Shown here in pieces: positions 1 through 7,566 of a stretch of DNA of 64,000 bases. Under the pieces are notes generated by a model that had not been told where the DNA came from, did not search any database, and saw nothing but the letters and a program-made list of their open reading frames with translations. Source of the stretch: CAYVFC01 sp964450715. GTDB lineage: Bacteria > Myxococcota_A > Polyangia > Polyangiales > JAFGIB01. The number at the start of each line of letters is the position of its first letter. The first letter of the stretch is position 1. The translations under genes were made by a program, and so were the position numbers. The stretch is from the NCBI GenBank assembly GCA_964450715.1, contig CAYVFC010000018.1, positions 20,915 to 84,914 of the forward strand, read 5' to 3'.

Positions 1-592
1 CCCTGCCGAGCATCCGGGCCGCCTGCGCCGCGTCGGCTCCGCGCTCCTTGAACACGGCCATGCGGGTACTGACCAGGGGCTCGCGATCCACGGCTATAAC
101 GACGAGCGTATCGACGGCCCGGCCCGATTCCGGGCAGAGCCGCTCGCCCAGCGGGCGGGGCCTTTCGCTGTCGGTGAGCACGCCGGCCTGTGCGATGCGG
201 TCCCGGATGGCCGCTACCTCGGCCTTGTCCGCGTCGAGCGCGGCCAGGGGCGTTTCGCCGGCTTCGGCGGCCGGCTTGACCATCACCGCAGCGCAGCGGA
301 AGGTGCCGCCCCGTAGGTCGGGAGCGGTCCCGATAGCGGCGACCTCGCCCTGGACCGGGCTGGGCAGCAGCTTAGCCTCACCGCAGGCGGCCAGGGGCTG
401 GCCCACGGTTACCGCGTCGCCCTTCTTGACCAGCGGTGCCGCGCCCTCGCCGAACGAGGAGAGCAAGGGAAAGCTGAGCAGGGAGGGCTGGCCGAGATCG
501 GTGATGGGCAGCGAGGTGGTCTCCAGGCGAAAAACAGGACGATGGAAGCCGAAAAGTCCGCCTATCGCTGCCTGCGTTCTTGACGTGAGCAT
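1..592 (-). CDS. RnfC-like protein, N-terminal part (runs off the window)
   Basis: The reverse strand reads an uninterrupted protein from an ATG at 592 off the left edge, about 197 residues visible. After a short GGLFGFHRPVF stretch it shows the lipoyl/barrel-like pattern of RnfC and NqrA-type subunits: PLLSSFGEGAAPLVKKGD, then VTVGQPLA, then LPSPVQGEVAAIG. In RnfC this domain precedes the 4Fe-4S and flavin/NADH-binding parts of a membrane-bound, ion-pumping ferredoxin:NAD oxidoreductase; those parts would lie outside the window. A sodium/proton antiporter gene lies just upstream in the same direction, which fits a sodium-coupled respiratory locus. No strong ribosome-binding site precedes the start, so it could lie further upstream. 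Another SLBB/lipoyl-like electron-transfer subunit is possible. Confidence 0.55.
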   Translation of the reverse strand, partial: MLTSRTQAAIGGLFGFHRPVFRLETTSLPITDLGQPSLLSFPLLSSFGEGAAPLVKKGDAVTVGQPLAACGEAKLLPSPVQGEVAAIGTAPDLRGGTFRCAAVMVKPAAEAGETPLAALDADKAEVAAIRDRIAQAGVLTDSERPRPLGERLCPESGRAVDTLVVIAVDREPLVSTRMAVFKERGADAAQAARMLGR

Positions 593-741
593 TAGTAAAA
601 TATTGGAAATTGCTATGAATGCCTTATCGCGTCCCGACCGCCAGGCATTCGTCCCGCTCCGGTCTCCAAGCGGCACTTACCCCTAACAAAAAGCGGGTCG
701 CTAATCAAGACAAACGGTTCCATTTATCGCCCGGAATTGCC

Positions 742-2319
742 TCAGTACATCGGGAATTTCATCAAGGTGAAGAAGACCACCGCGATCACGGTGAACACCG
801 GCAGCAGGATGATCGCCGCCCATAACATGTAGCCGAAGAAGGAGGGCATCTTGACCCCCTGCTCCTCGGCGATGGAGCGCACCATGAAGTTGGGGGCGTT
901 GCCGATATAGGTGTTGGCTCCCATGAAGACCGCACCCGCGCTGATGCCACCCAGGATGGCGGCTGCGTCTCCCACCTGCATGGCGGCCGCCTCCGGTAGC
1001 CCCGTCACCCCCAGGCCGAGCTCGAGGAAGACCAGGAAGGTGGGGGCGTTGTCCAGAAACGAGGAGAAGATCCCGGTGGCGTAGAAGAACTCCAGCGGGT
1101 GGTCGATGCCCAGATCGGCGCCCTTGGCGCGCAGCAGCATGAGCGCCGGCATCATGGTGGCGAAGATGCCGGCGAACACGGCGGCGACCTCCAGGATGGC
1201 GTGGAAGTTGAACTGGTTCTTTTGCCTGGCTTCCAGCGCGATCCGGGAGCGGTCGGCGTAGATGAGCGACAGGCCCGAGCCCAGGTACATGACCGCCTCG
1301 CGATAAGGAGTATTAACGGATGCGGCGACCGATACCACGATGGCCAGCAGGAAGATGGCGTTGGCCGGCCCGATGAAGCGCAGGGGCTCCACCTGCGAGT
1401 CGTCGAAGGCGATGTCCTCCGGGGCCTCCTTGCGGTAGTAGTAAAGATCGAGAGCGTAGTAGACCGCGAAGAGCACGATCCCGTTGACGATCCAGAGCGG
1501 TAGCAGCTTCAGGAACCAGAAAAAGTCGATCCCCCGCAGATAGCCCAGGAAGAGCGGCGGATCGCCGATGGGGGAGAGTAAGCCGCCCGTGTTGCAGACC
1601 AGGAAGATGAAGAAGATGACGCTGTGCATCTTGAGCTTGCGCTGCAGGTTGGTGCGCAGCAGCGGGAAGATGAGCAGCATGGCCGCGCCCGTGGTGCCGA
1701 TGACCGAGGCCAGCAAATAGCCGATGAGCATGAAAATGCTGTTGACCGTGGGCGTGGCCCGCAGGTCGCCGGAGATGTGAATGCCGCCGGCGGTGATGAA
1801 CAGGCCGCCCAGCAAGCTGAGGAATTGAAAGTACTCCAGCGCCGAGTGCTCAACCCGCGCCGACTCGTGCATCAATATATAGATGACGACCGGCGTGCCC
1901 AGGACGACGGAGACGATCAGGCGGTTGCGGTTGTGCTCCCACCAGTGGCTCACCTTGGGTAGTAATGGAAAGATGGCTACCACCAGCAGGATGGCGATGA
2001 AGGGGACGACCCAGGGTATCGGGGGGACGAAGCTGCCGTGGCCTCCATCACCGTCCGAGGCGTGTTCGCCGGCGGCCGCTGCCGCCTGCTCGCCGGCAGA
2101 TTCGGCGTGACCGTGTTCGCCTTCTTCGGCCTGCGCTTGCGCGTGCGCCTGGGCGCCGTGTTCCGAGGGCTCCGCGTGTTCCTCTTGGCCGTGTCCGCCG
2201 CCCTTGGGCACGAACATCGGTGCTCCGCTCCAGAGACCGATGGCGAGAAGAACCGCCGAAAAAGCGCACAGGATCGCACCTACCTTGAAATACGGGATGG
2301 GACTTTCTTGGTGAGACAT
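742..2319 (-). CDS. NhaD/CitM-superfamily sodium:proton antiporter with His-rich loop
   Basis: A 525-residue polytopic inner-membrane protein of the ion-transporter (NhaD/ArsB/CitM) superfamily, probably exchanging sodium for protons. After one N-terminal membrane segment comes a soluble insert of roughly 60 residues very rich in His, Glu and Ala (repeated EHG/GHA-type motifs). About ten hydrophobic helices follow. Family-like motifs include NTGGLLSPIGDPPLFLGY around the middle and FSSFLDNAPTFLVF plus GANTYIGNAPN near the end; such Asn/Asp/Pro broken-helix motifs are typical of ion-binding sites in this superfamily. It lies upstream of the RnfC-like gene and on the same strand, with about 150 bp between them. 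The His-rich segment is unusual and could bind metal or sense pH (inference). Confidence 0.8.
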   Translation of the reverse strand: MSHQESPIPYFKVGAILCAFSAVLLAIGLWSGAPMFVPKGGGHGQEEHAEPSEHGAQAHAQAQAEEGEHGHAESAGEQAAAAAGEHASDGDGGHGSFVPPIPWVVPFIAILLVVAIFPLLPKVSHWWEHNRNRLIVSVVLGTPVVIYILMHESARVEHSALEYFQFLSLLGGLFITAGGIHISGDLRATPTVNSIFMLIGYLLASVIGTTGAAMLLIFPLLRTNLQRKLKMHSVIFFIFLVCNTGGLLSPIGDPPLFLGYLRGIDFFWFLKLLPLWIVNGIVLFAVYYALDLYYYRKEAPEDIAFDDSQVEPLRFIGPANAIFLLAIVVSVAASVNTPYREAVMYLGSGLSLIYADRSRIALEARQKNQFNFHAILEVAAVFAGIFATMMPALMLLRAKGADLGIDHPLEFFYATGIFSSFLDNAPTFLVFLELGLGVTGLPEAAAMQVGDAAAILGGISAGAVFMGANTYIGNAPNFMVRSIAEEQGVKMPSFFGYMLWAAIILLPVFTVIAVVFFTLMKFPMY

Positions 2320-2810
2320 GGCGGCCGGAACATAGTGCTCCGGAGGGCGAATGTCACCCCTTCATTAACTATCAATAGCTCGCCCGCGCATCAGCCCGCG
2401 GGACGCCCGGAGATTGAAACGGTTCGATGAAACAGACCGTACCAAGCCATCTCCGACCCCGCGCTCGTGCACCCCCCCTGAACGGTTACCATCCTGATCG
2501 GCCGGCTGTCCGAGTTGCTGCTCGCCCGCGCGCTGGGCTTCCGATCCGCCGGCTCCTTCACCGCCGAGGTCGAGGTGCGGCATCCGGTGGAGGTCGAACT
2601 GGGTTGGTAGCGACATCGAGCCGCCGTTGTTCCTCTAGCATTCCTATTTCATGGTAAAATAACACTTCTACTGTAATCTAGCGGTCTTTTCCCTCCACCG
2701 CTCCGTCCGCGCCCCCCGGCGACTATTGCTCGAGGTTTCTCTGGCTATAGCCCGAATGGGCTATATGAGAAGGTACGCGTTACAGGTATTCTATCTAATA
2801 GGGATTTCGA
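2320..2810. other. Intergenic stretch with a possible gene remnant
   Basis: No intact gene is convincing here. On the plus strand at about 2476-2610 a short open stretch ends at a TAG. It reads TILIGRLSELLLARALGF and ends EVRHPVEVELGW, with coding-like codon use but no start codon and a TGA just upstream. It may be the decayed 3' end of a lost gene. The segment from 2640 to 2810 is more AT-rich and probably holds the promoter of the receiver-like gene that follows. Confidence 0.25.
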
Positions 2811-3218
2811 ATGGGGACGGAAAAGGGCAAGGCGATACTCGTCGTCGAGGCAGACGAGTTCATCCGTCTGGCAGTCGAGGAGTACTGCTCCGGGTACGCT
2901 CCTACCGTCTCAGTCTCTACGGTACAGGACGCCATCGAGGCGCTCGGTCGGGACCTCGTCGCCGTGGTGCTGGGTATCCACCCTGCCGACGAGAGCGCCC
3001 TTTGCTTGCTGGAGAAGATCCGTGCGCGCGACGCGCTGCTCCCCATCCTTATTTATACCAACGGCATCACCTCCACCGTCGCCCACCTCGCCGCCCGTTA
3101 CCAGGCCGAGTTGCTCGGTCGATCGGACAACCTCTCTCGCCTGAAGAAGTTCATTACCCGGTCCGTCCGCGTTCACCGCGCCTCCCAGCCCCGCTTACCG
3201 ACCGTGAAAACCGCTTGA
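2811..3218 (+). CDS. Degenerate response-regulator receiver-domain protein
   Basis: A 135-residue single-domain protein with the CheY-like receiver pattern. It has ILVVEADEFIRL at the N-terminus, a hydrophobic strand AVVLGIHPADESALCLLEKIRA in the middle, PILIYTNG as the next strand, then a helix. The position that should be the phosphorylated Asp (VVLD-I in canonical receivers) is Gly, and the first acidic pair is EAD rather than DDE. The usual Lys after strand 5 is also not evident (LLGRSDN). It is therefore probably not phosphorylated in the normal way. It stands alone, with no histidine kinase or output domain nearby. The family call rests on pattern only. Its role is unknown. Confidence 0.55.
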   Translation: MGTEKGKAILVVEADEFIRLAVEEYCSGYAPTVSVSTVQDAIEALGRDLVAVVLGIHPADESALCLLEKIRARDALLPILIYTNGITSTVAHLAARYQAELLGRSDNLSRLKKFITRSVRVHRASQPRLPTVKTA

Positions 3219-3368
3219 GCGCGGCTCGACGGTTCCGGGCTGATGCGGACGCGACCATGCGAGAGGAGGGCGTGGTCAGGCCCGACCGGGTTGCGGCCAT
3301 GCTGGCCCCGGGATTTGCGGACTGAGAGGGGCGGGAGAAGCGTTGTCGCCGTCGGCCAAACCAAAGGT

Positions 3369-3788
3369 CTACCTGGATAGATCGACGAGATTCTCGAAGG
3401 GGCGGTTCTTGCCCCAGCGGAAAACGGAGAAGTCGCTGTCCAGGGTGAGGATCTTTCCGGTATCGAGCCTGGTGGCCAGGCAGACGAGGCAGGCATCCGC
3501 CAGGTCCATGGGCCGGTTGCGGTACTTCTTCATTAGAGCGCGGACAGCCGCGGTCTCGGTGTCGAGCCTGAAGGGTATCTGGAACACCCCGCGCTCCACG
3601 TTCAACAGGACCGACTGCTGTGCGCCGGGCAAGGAGCGAAGCAGGTAGCAGGCCTCGGCGATCACCGGCTCGCAGGTAACCAGGGGAGCGGTGAAAGCGT
3701 CGACGGCCTTTACGCAGCTCCGGTGATGGCGCTCGCTGCGATCGAGCAGCGCGACTATGACGCCCGTATCGATGAGGAGCGGCTTCAC
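3369..3788 (-). CDS. PIN-domain toxin (VapC-type ribonuclease)
   Basis: A 139-residue PIN-domain protein. It opens with LIDTGVIVALLDRSERHH, holding the first catalytic Asp. The usual Glu follows in CEPVIAEACYLL, then Asp in MDLADACLVCLA, and a final acidic cluster in ILTLDSDFSVF. These are the metal-binding residues of VapC-type endoribonucleases, which cleave tRNA or rRNA when freed from their antitoxin. It overlaps the upstream ribbon-helix-helix antitoxin gene by 4 bp (ATGA arrangement), so the two are translationally coupled. Length and motif spacing are normal, so the toxin looks intact. Confidence 0.88.
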   Translation of the reverse strand: MKPLLIDTGVIVALLDRSERHHRSCVKAVDAFTAPLVTCEPVIAEACYLLRSLPGAQQSVLLNVERGVFQIPFRLDTETAAVRALMKKYRNRPMDLADACLVCLATRLDTGKILTLDSDFSVFRWGKNRPFENLVDLSR

Positions 3789-4018
3789 AAACGGCCGAAT
3801 CCCTCGAGGTGGTCCTTGTTCGAACCCAGATCGGGAATTCCGGAGGCGAATCGGCCCAAGCCGATGATACGTCGCTTCTTGCCAGTCAGGGTGGTAGCGG
3901 TCAGCGCCTTGATACCGCGCCGGATGATCTCCGACGGATTCAGACCCGTCTGGCGGCAGAGTCGCGCGAGGATCTCGCGGGTTTCCTCGTCCAGGCGTGC
4001 ATGTACGATATCGCTCAT
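3785..4018 (-). CDS. Ribbon-helix-helix antitoxin partner of the PIN toxin
   Basis: A 77-residue protein starting MSDIVHARLDEETREIL and continuing with LNPSEIIRRGIKAL. This is the strand-helix-helix layout of CopG/Arc-type DNA-binding antitoxins. The C-terminal half (GLGRFASGIPDLGS onward) would be the toxin-neutralising tail. It is the first gene of a two-gene operon with the PIN toxin. A palindrome sits 17-40 bp upstream of the start and is a natural autoregulatory operator. Confidence 0.85.
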   Translation of the reverse strand: MSDIVHARLDEETREILARLCRQTGLNPSEIIRRGIKALTATTLTGKKRRIIGLGRFASGIPDLGSNKDHLEGFGRL

Positions 4019-4034
4019 CTTTCGGCGGCCCGCG

Positions 4035-4058
4035 TTGTATACAATCGCTCTATTGTAT
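4035..4058. promoter_or_regulatory. Operator/promoter palindrome of the toxin-antitoxin operon
   Basis: Two overlapping palindromes occur here: a perfect 10-bp TTGTATACAA and an inverted repeat ATACAAT / ATTGTAT separated by 6 bp. They lie in a short AT-rich patch directly upstream of the antitoxin start, where ribbon-helix-helix antitoxins bind to repress their own operons. The site is seen directly; its binding by this antitoxin is inference. Confidence 0.6.
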
Positions 4059-4124
4059 TACACCATCGAACGCGGTCAAGGCGAAGAAGAAAATGCGCGG
4101 TGAACGACCGCCGGGCCTCGGTCG

Positions 4125-4304
4125 ATGAGGGTGAACCTGCTGGTACCCATGCGGCTCGTGCACCTGGTGCTTCCCTGGATGATCGCTCGCGGGCAGGGGC
4201 ACATTTTGAACGTGGCCTCGCTGGCCGGCGTGGGTGGGTTGGCGTTCGCCGAGGCCTACTGTTCGAGCAAGCACGGGCTGGTCGGATTCAGCCGCAGCCT
4301 TCGC
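4125..4304 (+). pseudogene. Short-chain dehydrogenase (SDR) internal fragment
   Basis: The reading frame gives an internal piece of a classical SDR. VNLLVPMRL is followed by LPWMIARGQGHILNVASLAG, then EAYCSSKHGLVGFSRSLR, which holds the catalytic Tyr-x-x-x-Lys (YCSSK) and the Ser-bearing strand before it. The N-terminal NAD(P)-binding GxxxGxG part and the C-terminal substrate region are missing. After the SRSLR motif the frame runs into a GC-rich repeat. It is a decayed fragment, not a functional gene. Confidence 0.75.
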
Positions 4305-4340
4305 TTTACCGTCCGGGCAGGGCGTTTACAGCAGGCAAAG

Positions 4341-4366
4341 GTAGGGGAGGGGCTTGCCCCCTCCCG
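4341..4366. repeat. GTAGGGG-type intergenic repeat, copy 1
   Basis: A short G-rich/C-rich palindromic unit (GTAGGGGAGGGGCTTGCCCC followed by CTCCCG). Nearly the same unit occurs at 9627 and, inverted, around 55194. It lies right after the dehydrogenase fragment. It looks like a dispersed REP-type hairpin repeat. Confidence 0.55.
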
Positions 4367-4387
4367 TTTCACAAAGAAGGTCCGCCG

Positions 4388-4594
4388 CTACAGCAGGCCC
4401 TCGGCCTTGGCTAGCTCCTTTAAGCTTTGCTTGACCAGGTGGAAGCGCTGGCGCAGGCGGTTGGCCCACTGCTTGATCTCGTCAGATTTTCGTACCGAGC
4501 GGGGCGGGCCGCTCTGGGATCCCTTCGTGATCATCGAGGTCTTGGACGATACCCATCGCTGGATCTGGCTGTATCGGGCAGGTACCGTGGGCAA
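4388..4594 (-). other. Small open frame downstream of the double radical SAM gene (uncertain)
   Basis: A 68-residue frame (TTG start) ending RKSDEIKQWANRLRQRF then LVKQSLKELAKAEGLL, a charged, helix-like tail. It lies just after, and in the same frame as, the TGA stop of the double radical SAM gene. It could be a remnant tail, a separate small gene or chance. It matches no family I recognise. Confidence 0.2.
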
Positions 4595-4624
4595 GGCGGA
4601 AAAAACCGGAAAACCGGACCCGCC

Positions 4625-6901
4625 TCAGGACTCGAAGGCGTACTCGCCCGGGCAGACGAGCGCGTGGATACAGTCGTAGCAGCGAGGGGTGTGGCGGCGT
4701 TTGCGGGAGAGGAAGGCCTGTAAATTCTCGCCCTCGGCGCCCACGAAGACCATGTCGCGCTCGGCCTTGGCGAAATCGACGCCGGCGGCCTGCTCGTGAC
4801 CCGGCAGCAGGCAGGGTGGGCAGTTGATGACCTGGATCCGTAGGCTATCCGGGGGAGGGTGGGCGAGCAGGTCGCCGAGGTGCTTCTGCAGGTCGGTCTC
4901 CGCCGGCACCTGGTCGGAGCGAGCCCGACCGAAGGGGGTGACGACCTGCAGGTTCCAGCGCTGTACACCGAGGCGCGAGAGCAGGGCAGCGAGGTCCGGC
5001 AGGGTCGGCAGGTTTTTCGCTACCAGGGTGGTGTTGACCGCCAGTTGCGCGGGAGAGGGCAGGGCGGCCAGCAGGTTGCGGATTCCGGCCGTGGTCTGCT
5101 CGAAGGCCTCGGGTACGGAGGTGAGCCGGGCTTGCAGGTCGGCATCGGGCGCGTGCAGGGAGACGAGTATTTCGTGCAAGCCGCTGTTGGCGAGCTCTCG
5201 GGCAAAAGGGGGGTAGCTCGCGCGTCGGCCGTTGGTGATGAGGGCGATGCGAGCGAAGCCGAGCTTGACGGACCCGGCGATGATGGAAAAAAGCTCCGGG
5301 TGAAGGGTGGGCTCGCCCCCGTCGAGATCGAGCAGCCTGTATCCCTCGTCGCGATAGCGCTGCAGAGCGGCCCGGACCGCCTGCGCGTCAGCATGGCGGG
5401 CGGGGCGGTCGCCCACGGCGCAGAAGATGCAGCGATTGTTGCACTGGTAGGTGAGATTGACGATCAGCTTGCGCACGGCAGCGGCAGCGGGTGCCGTCCC
5501 TCGCTCGAGAAGCTCGAAGGCCTGTCTGAGCAGGTGGGGATCGAAGGCGTCGGTCCGGATCACGCCCCGATGCTGGAAGGCGCCGTAGGGGTCGTCCGTA
5601 CGGCCTTCGAGCAGCTCCTGCTCCTCGCAGATCTGCTGCAGGCGGGTGCCGGGCAGCGGGGTGGCGAACTGCAGGTAGGGACGCGCGCCCAGGTCGCGGT
5701 GCAGGCGGATCGCGGTCTGCAGGGTGGAGCGGATCTCGCGCCGCTGCTCTCCGGGAATACCGATCAGATAGTGGATACCCAGTGCAAGCCCGTGCTTATC
5801 GCACCAGGCGGCCACGCGTTCCACCGCGGCCGGATCGAGGTTCTTGTGCAGGATCTCGTTCTGGACGCGCGGGCTGGCGCTTTCCAGCGATACCTTGATC
5901 CCGTCGCAGAGAGCCGACAGGCGTTCGATCTGCCGCTCGGTCAGCCGATCGGCGCGCAGGCCGTTGGGGAGCTGTAGCCTGAGCCGCTTTCGTTCGACCA
6001 GATCCAGAAGGGCGTCGAATCGCTCCGGGCTCGGGTTTACCAGCTCGTCCAGCACGACCAGGCGCTCGAGGTCGAAACGATCGATCCAGTCGGTGACCCA
6101 TCGTTCGATACGAAAGAGCGGTATGGCGCGCACCTGCCGGCGCTCGCCCGGCAGCCCGGGATTTTTGCTGCAGAAGATACAGCCGTAGGGGCACCCCCGG
6201 GAGGTGACCAGGGGCAGCGTGCGCTCCGGCAGCGGCGAGAAGGGGCCCGGCCGCCAGCCGGAAGCGAGCACGCGCTTCAGGAAGGCGAAGAAGGCCTCGG
6301 CGTCGAGCAGGTCGAAGGCGGGAGGCAGCGCATCGTCCAGCGAAAAGGCGTTGTGGTTTTCCCATACGCCGCGCTCGGGTCGGCAGCCGGCTGAGATCTC
6401 GCTCGCCAGGCGCTCGAGCAGCGGCTCGCATTCGTAGCGCAGAACTAGATCGAGACCGGGTAGATCGTTCAACCATCGTTCTGGATCGGTCTCCAGGTAG
6501 TGCATGCCGCCGCAGAACATCTCGGCCATCACCACCAAGTCGACCGCCGGGCGGGGGATGGCGCAAAGCAGCTTCTCGAGCCAGGGTCTTGCGGGCGGCG
6601 CCAGCAAGAAGGGGCTGGCGTTGATCAGCGCCAGATCCGCCCGCAGATCGGAGAGCCGCTCCAGGTAGCGCGGTTCGCCTTCGCCCAGCCAGGCGAGAGC
6701 GTCGCGCTTGGTAAGATCGGCGCCAGGGGCGGTGAAGCCGTCGAGCACGCTCACCTCCCAACCCTGCTCGCGCAGCACGGCCGCGGCCAGGTAGGCTCCC
6801 GTACCGGCGAAATAGGGGTAGTCGATGAAATGCTCGGCGAGCAGCAGGGGCGGCTGCAATATGAGGGCGCGGGGCACGGGAATCACCGTGGTCGAGATCA
6901 T
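4625..6901 (-). CDS. Fusion protein with two radical SAM domains
   Basis: A 758-residue protein made of two radical SAM enzymes end to end. Residues 1-230 resemble a cobalamin-binding-type Rossmann domain, but I see no DxHxxG cobalamin motif. The first radical SAM core has Cys237, Cys241 and Cys244 (RGCPYGCIFC) and ends with a PLPGT motif near 415, typical of B12-type radical SAM proteins. The second core begins near 480 with CNNRCIFC (Cys487, Cys491, Cys494) and DGGEPTLHPE. Four Cys in PRCYDCIHALVCPG near the C-terminus could bind an auxiliary cluster. The second half resembles the stand-alone CNNRC-type enzymes nearby. It diverges from the Tat-protein gene. The substrate is unknown. Confidence 0.85.
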   Translation of the reverse strand: MISTTVIPVPRALILQPPLLLAEHFIDYPYFAGTGAYLAAAVLREQGWEVSVLDGFTAPGADLTKRDALAWLGEGEPRYLERLSDLRADLALINASPFLLAPPARPWLEKLLCAIPRPAVDLVVMAEMFCGGMHYLETDPERWLNDLPGLDLVLRYECEPLLERLASEISAGCRPERGVWENHNAFSLDDALPPAFDLLDAEAFFAFLKRVLASGWRPGPFSPLPERTLPLVTSRGCPYGCIFCSKNPGLPGERRQVRAIPLFRIERWVTDWIDRFDLERLVVLDELVNPSPERFDALLDLVERKRLRLQLPNGLRADRLTERQIERLSALCDGIKVSLESASPRVQNEILHKNLDPAAVERVAAWCDKHGLALGIHYLIGIPGEQRREIRSTLQTAIRLHRDLGARPYLQFATPLPGTRLQQICEEQELLEGRTDDPYGAFQHRGVIRTDAFDPHLLRQAFELLERGTAPAAAAVRKLIVNLTYQCNNRCIFCAVGDRPARHADAQAVRAALQRYRDEGYRLLDLDGGEPTLHPELFSIIAGSVKLGFARIALITNGRRASYPPFARELANSGLHEILVSLHAPDADLQARLTSVPEAFEQTTAGIRNLLAALPSPAQLAVNTTLVAKNLPTLPDLAALLSRLGVQRWNLQVVTPFGRARSDQVPAETDLQKHLGDLLAHPPPDSLRIQVINCPPCLLPGHEQAAGVDFAKAERDMVFVGAEGENLQAFLSRKRRHTPRCYDCIHALVCPGEYAFES

Positions 6902-6932
6902 AGCAGCTTACCGCTGGTTGACGCCCGCACGC

Positions 6933-6961
6933 TTGATGAGCGAGGCCCGAGCCGATATAGT
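6933..6961 (+). promoter_or_regulatory. Probable sigma-70 promoter of the Tat-protein gene
   Basis: TTGATG and TATAGT are separated by exactly 17 bp, in the gap between two divergent genes. A GGAG ribosome-binding site and an ATG follow about 30 bp downstream. This would drive the Tat-signal protein and possibly the two radical SAM genes behind it. It is a pattern match only. Confidence 0.45.
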
Positions 6962-6997
6962 ACGGGAACCATAGAAAAAGTCCGGCGGAGAACACTT

Positions 6998-7534
6998 ATG
7001 AACGAGATCGATCGTCGCGAAGCGCTCAAGATCCTTGGGCTGAGCCTACTGTCCGTGGGCACCGGTTCCGCCGTTATCTACCGAAGCGCGGATTGCAGCG
7101 GCGGCGACGATAGTGCGTCGCGACTTCCGACCGGCGAGAAGAGCCCCGCGAGCGCGAGGCAGGGCGCCGAGCCAGAGCCGGCTCCCTGGTGGCTGCTGGA
7201 ACCCTTTACCGCGGGCACGGTTGTCGGCACCTGTCGCATCGTCTCCATGAGCAGCGTCTCCGACGGCGTGGTCACCCTGGGTCTGCAGAGCGAGGACGGG
7301 GAGCGTTTCGACGTCGCCATCTGCCGCCGGGATGATTCGTCCTCGGCGCCTACCCCGATTGCCAGGACCGAGTACTACGATTTCTTCCTGCCCAACGGCG
7401 GCAAGGGCGATATGCCCACCGACGAGGCGAACGGGCGCGTGGTCATGGCCCTGGGCATACTAGCCGAGCGCAACGAGAAGGGGCAGGCGCGGTTGCCGCT
7501 TCAGACGTTGCGGCAGCACTGGCTCCGCGGTTAG
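6998..7534 (+). CDS. Tat-exported protein encoded ahead of two radical SAM genes
   Basis: A 178-residue protein. Its N-terminus, MNEIDRREALKILGLSLLSVG, has the twin-Arg followed by a hydrophobic stretch typical of Tat signals, so it is probably exported folded. The mature part starts with a Ser/Gly/Pro-rich linker. It then forms a compact domain with WWLLEPFTAGTVVGTCRIVS, GVVTLGLQSEDGERFDVAICRRDD and TEYYDFFLPNGG. I do not recognise the family. A GGAG ribosome-binding site 7 bp upstream supports the start. It is followed at 32 bp by a radical SAM gene and then another, so the three probably form one unit. Tat export would suit a protein carrying a cofactor or an enzyme-made modification, but that is inference. 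Confidence 0.65.
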   Translation: MNEIDRREALKILGLSLLSVGTGSAVIYRSADCSGGDDSASRLPTGEKSPASARQGAEPEPAPWWLLEPFTAGTVVGTCRIVSMSSVSDGVVTLGLQSEDGERFDVAICRRDDSSSAPTPIARTEYYDFFLPNGGKGDMPTDEANGRVVMALGILAERNEKGQARLPLQTLRQHWLRG

Positions 7535-7566
7535 TCGGCGTCGTTCGCGAGCGCCGGGCGAGTTCG

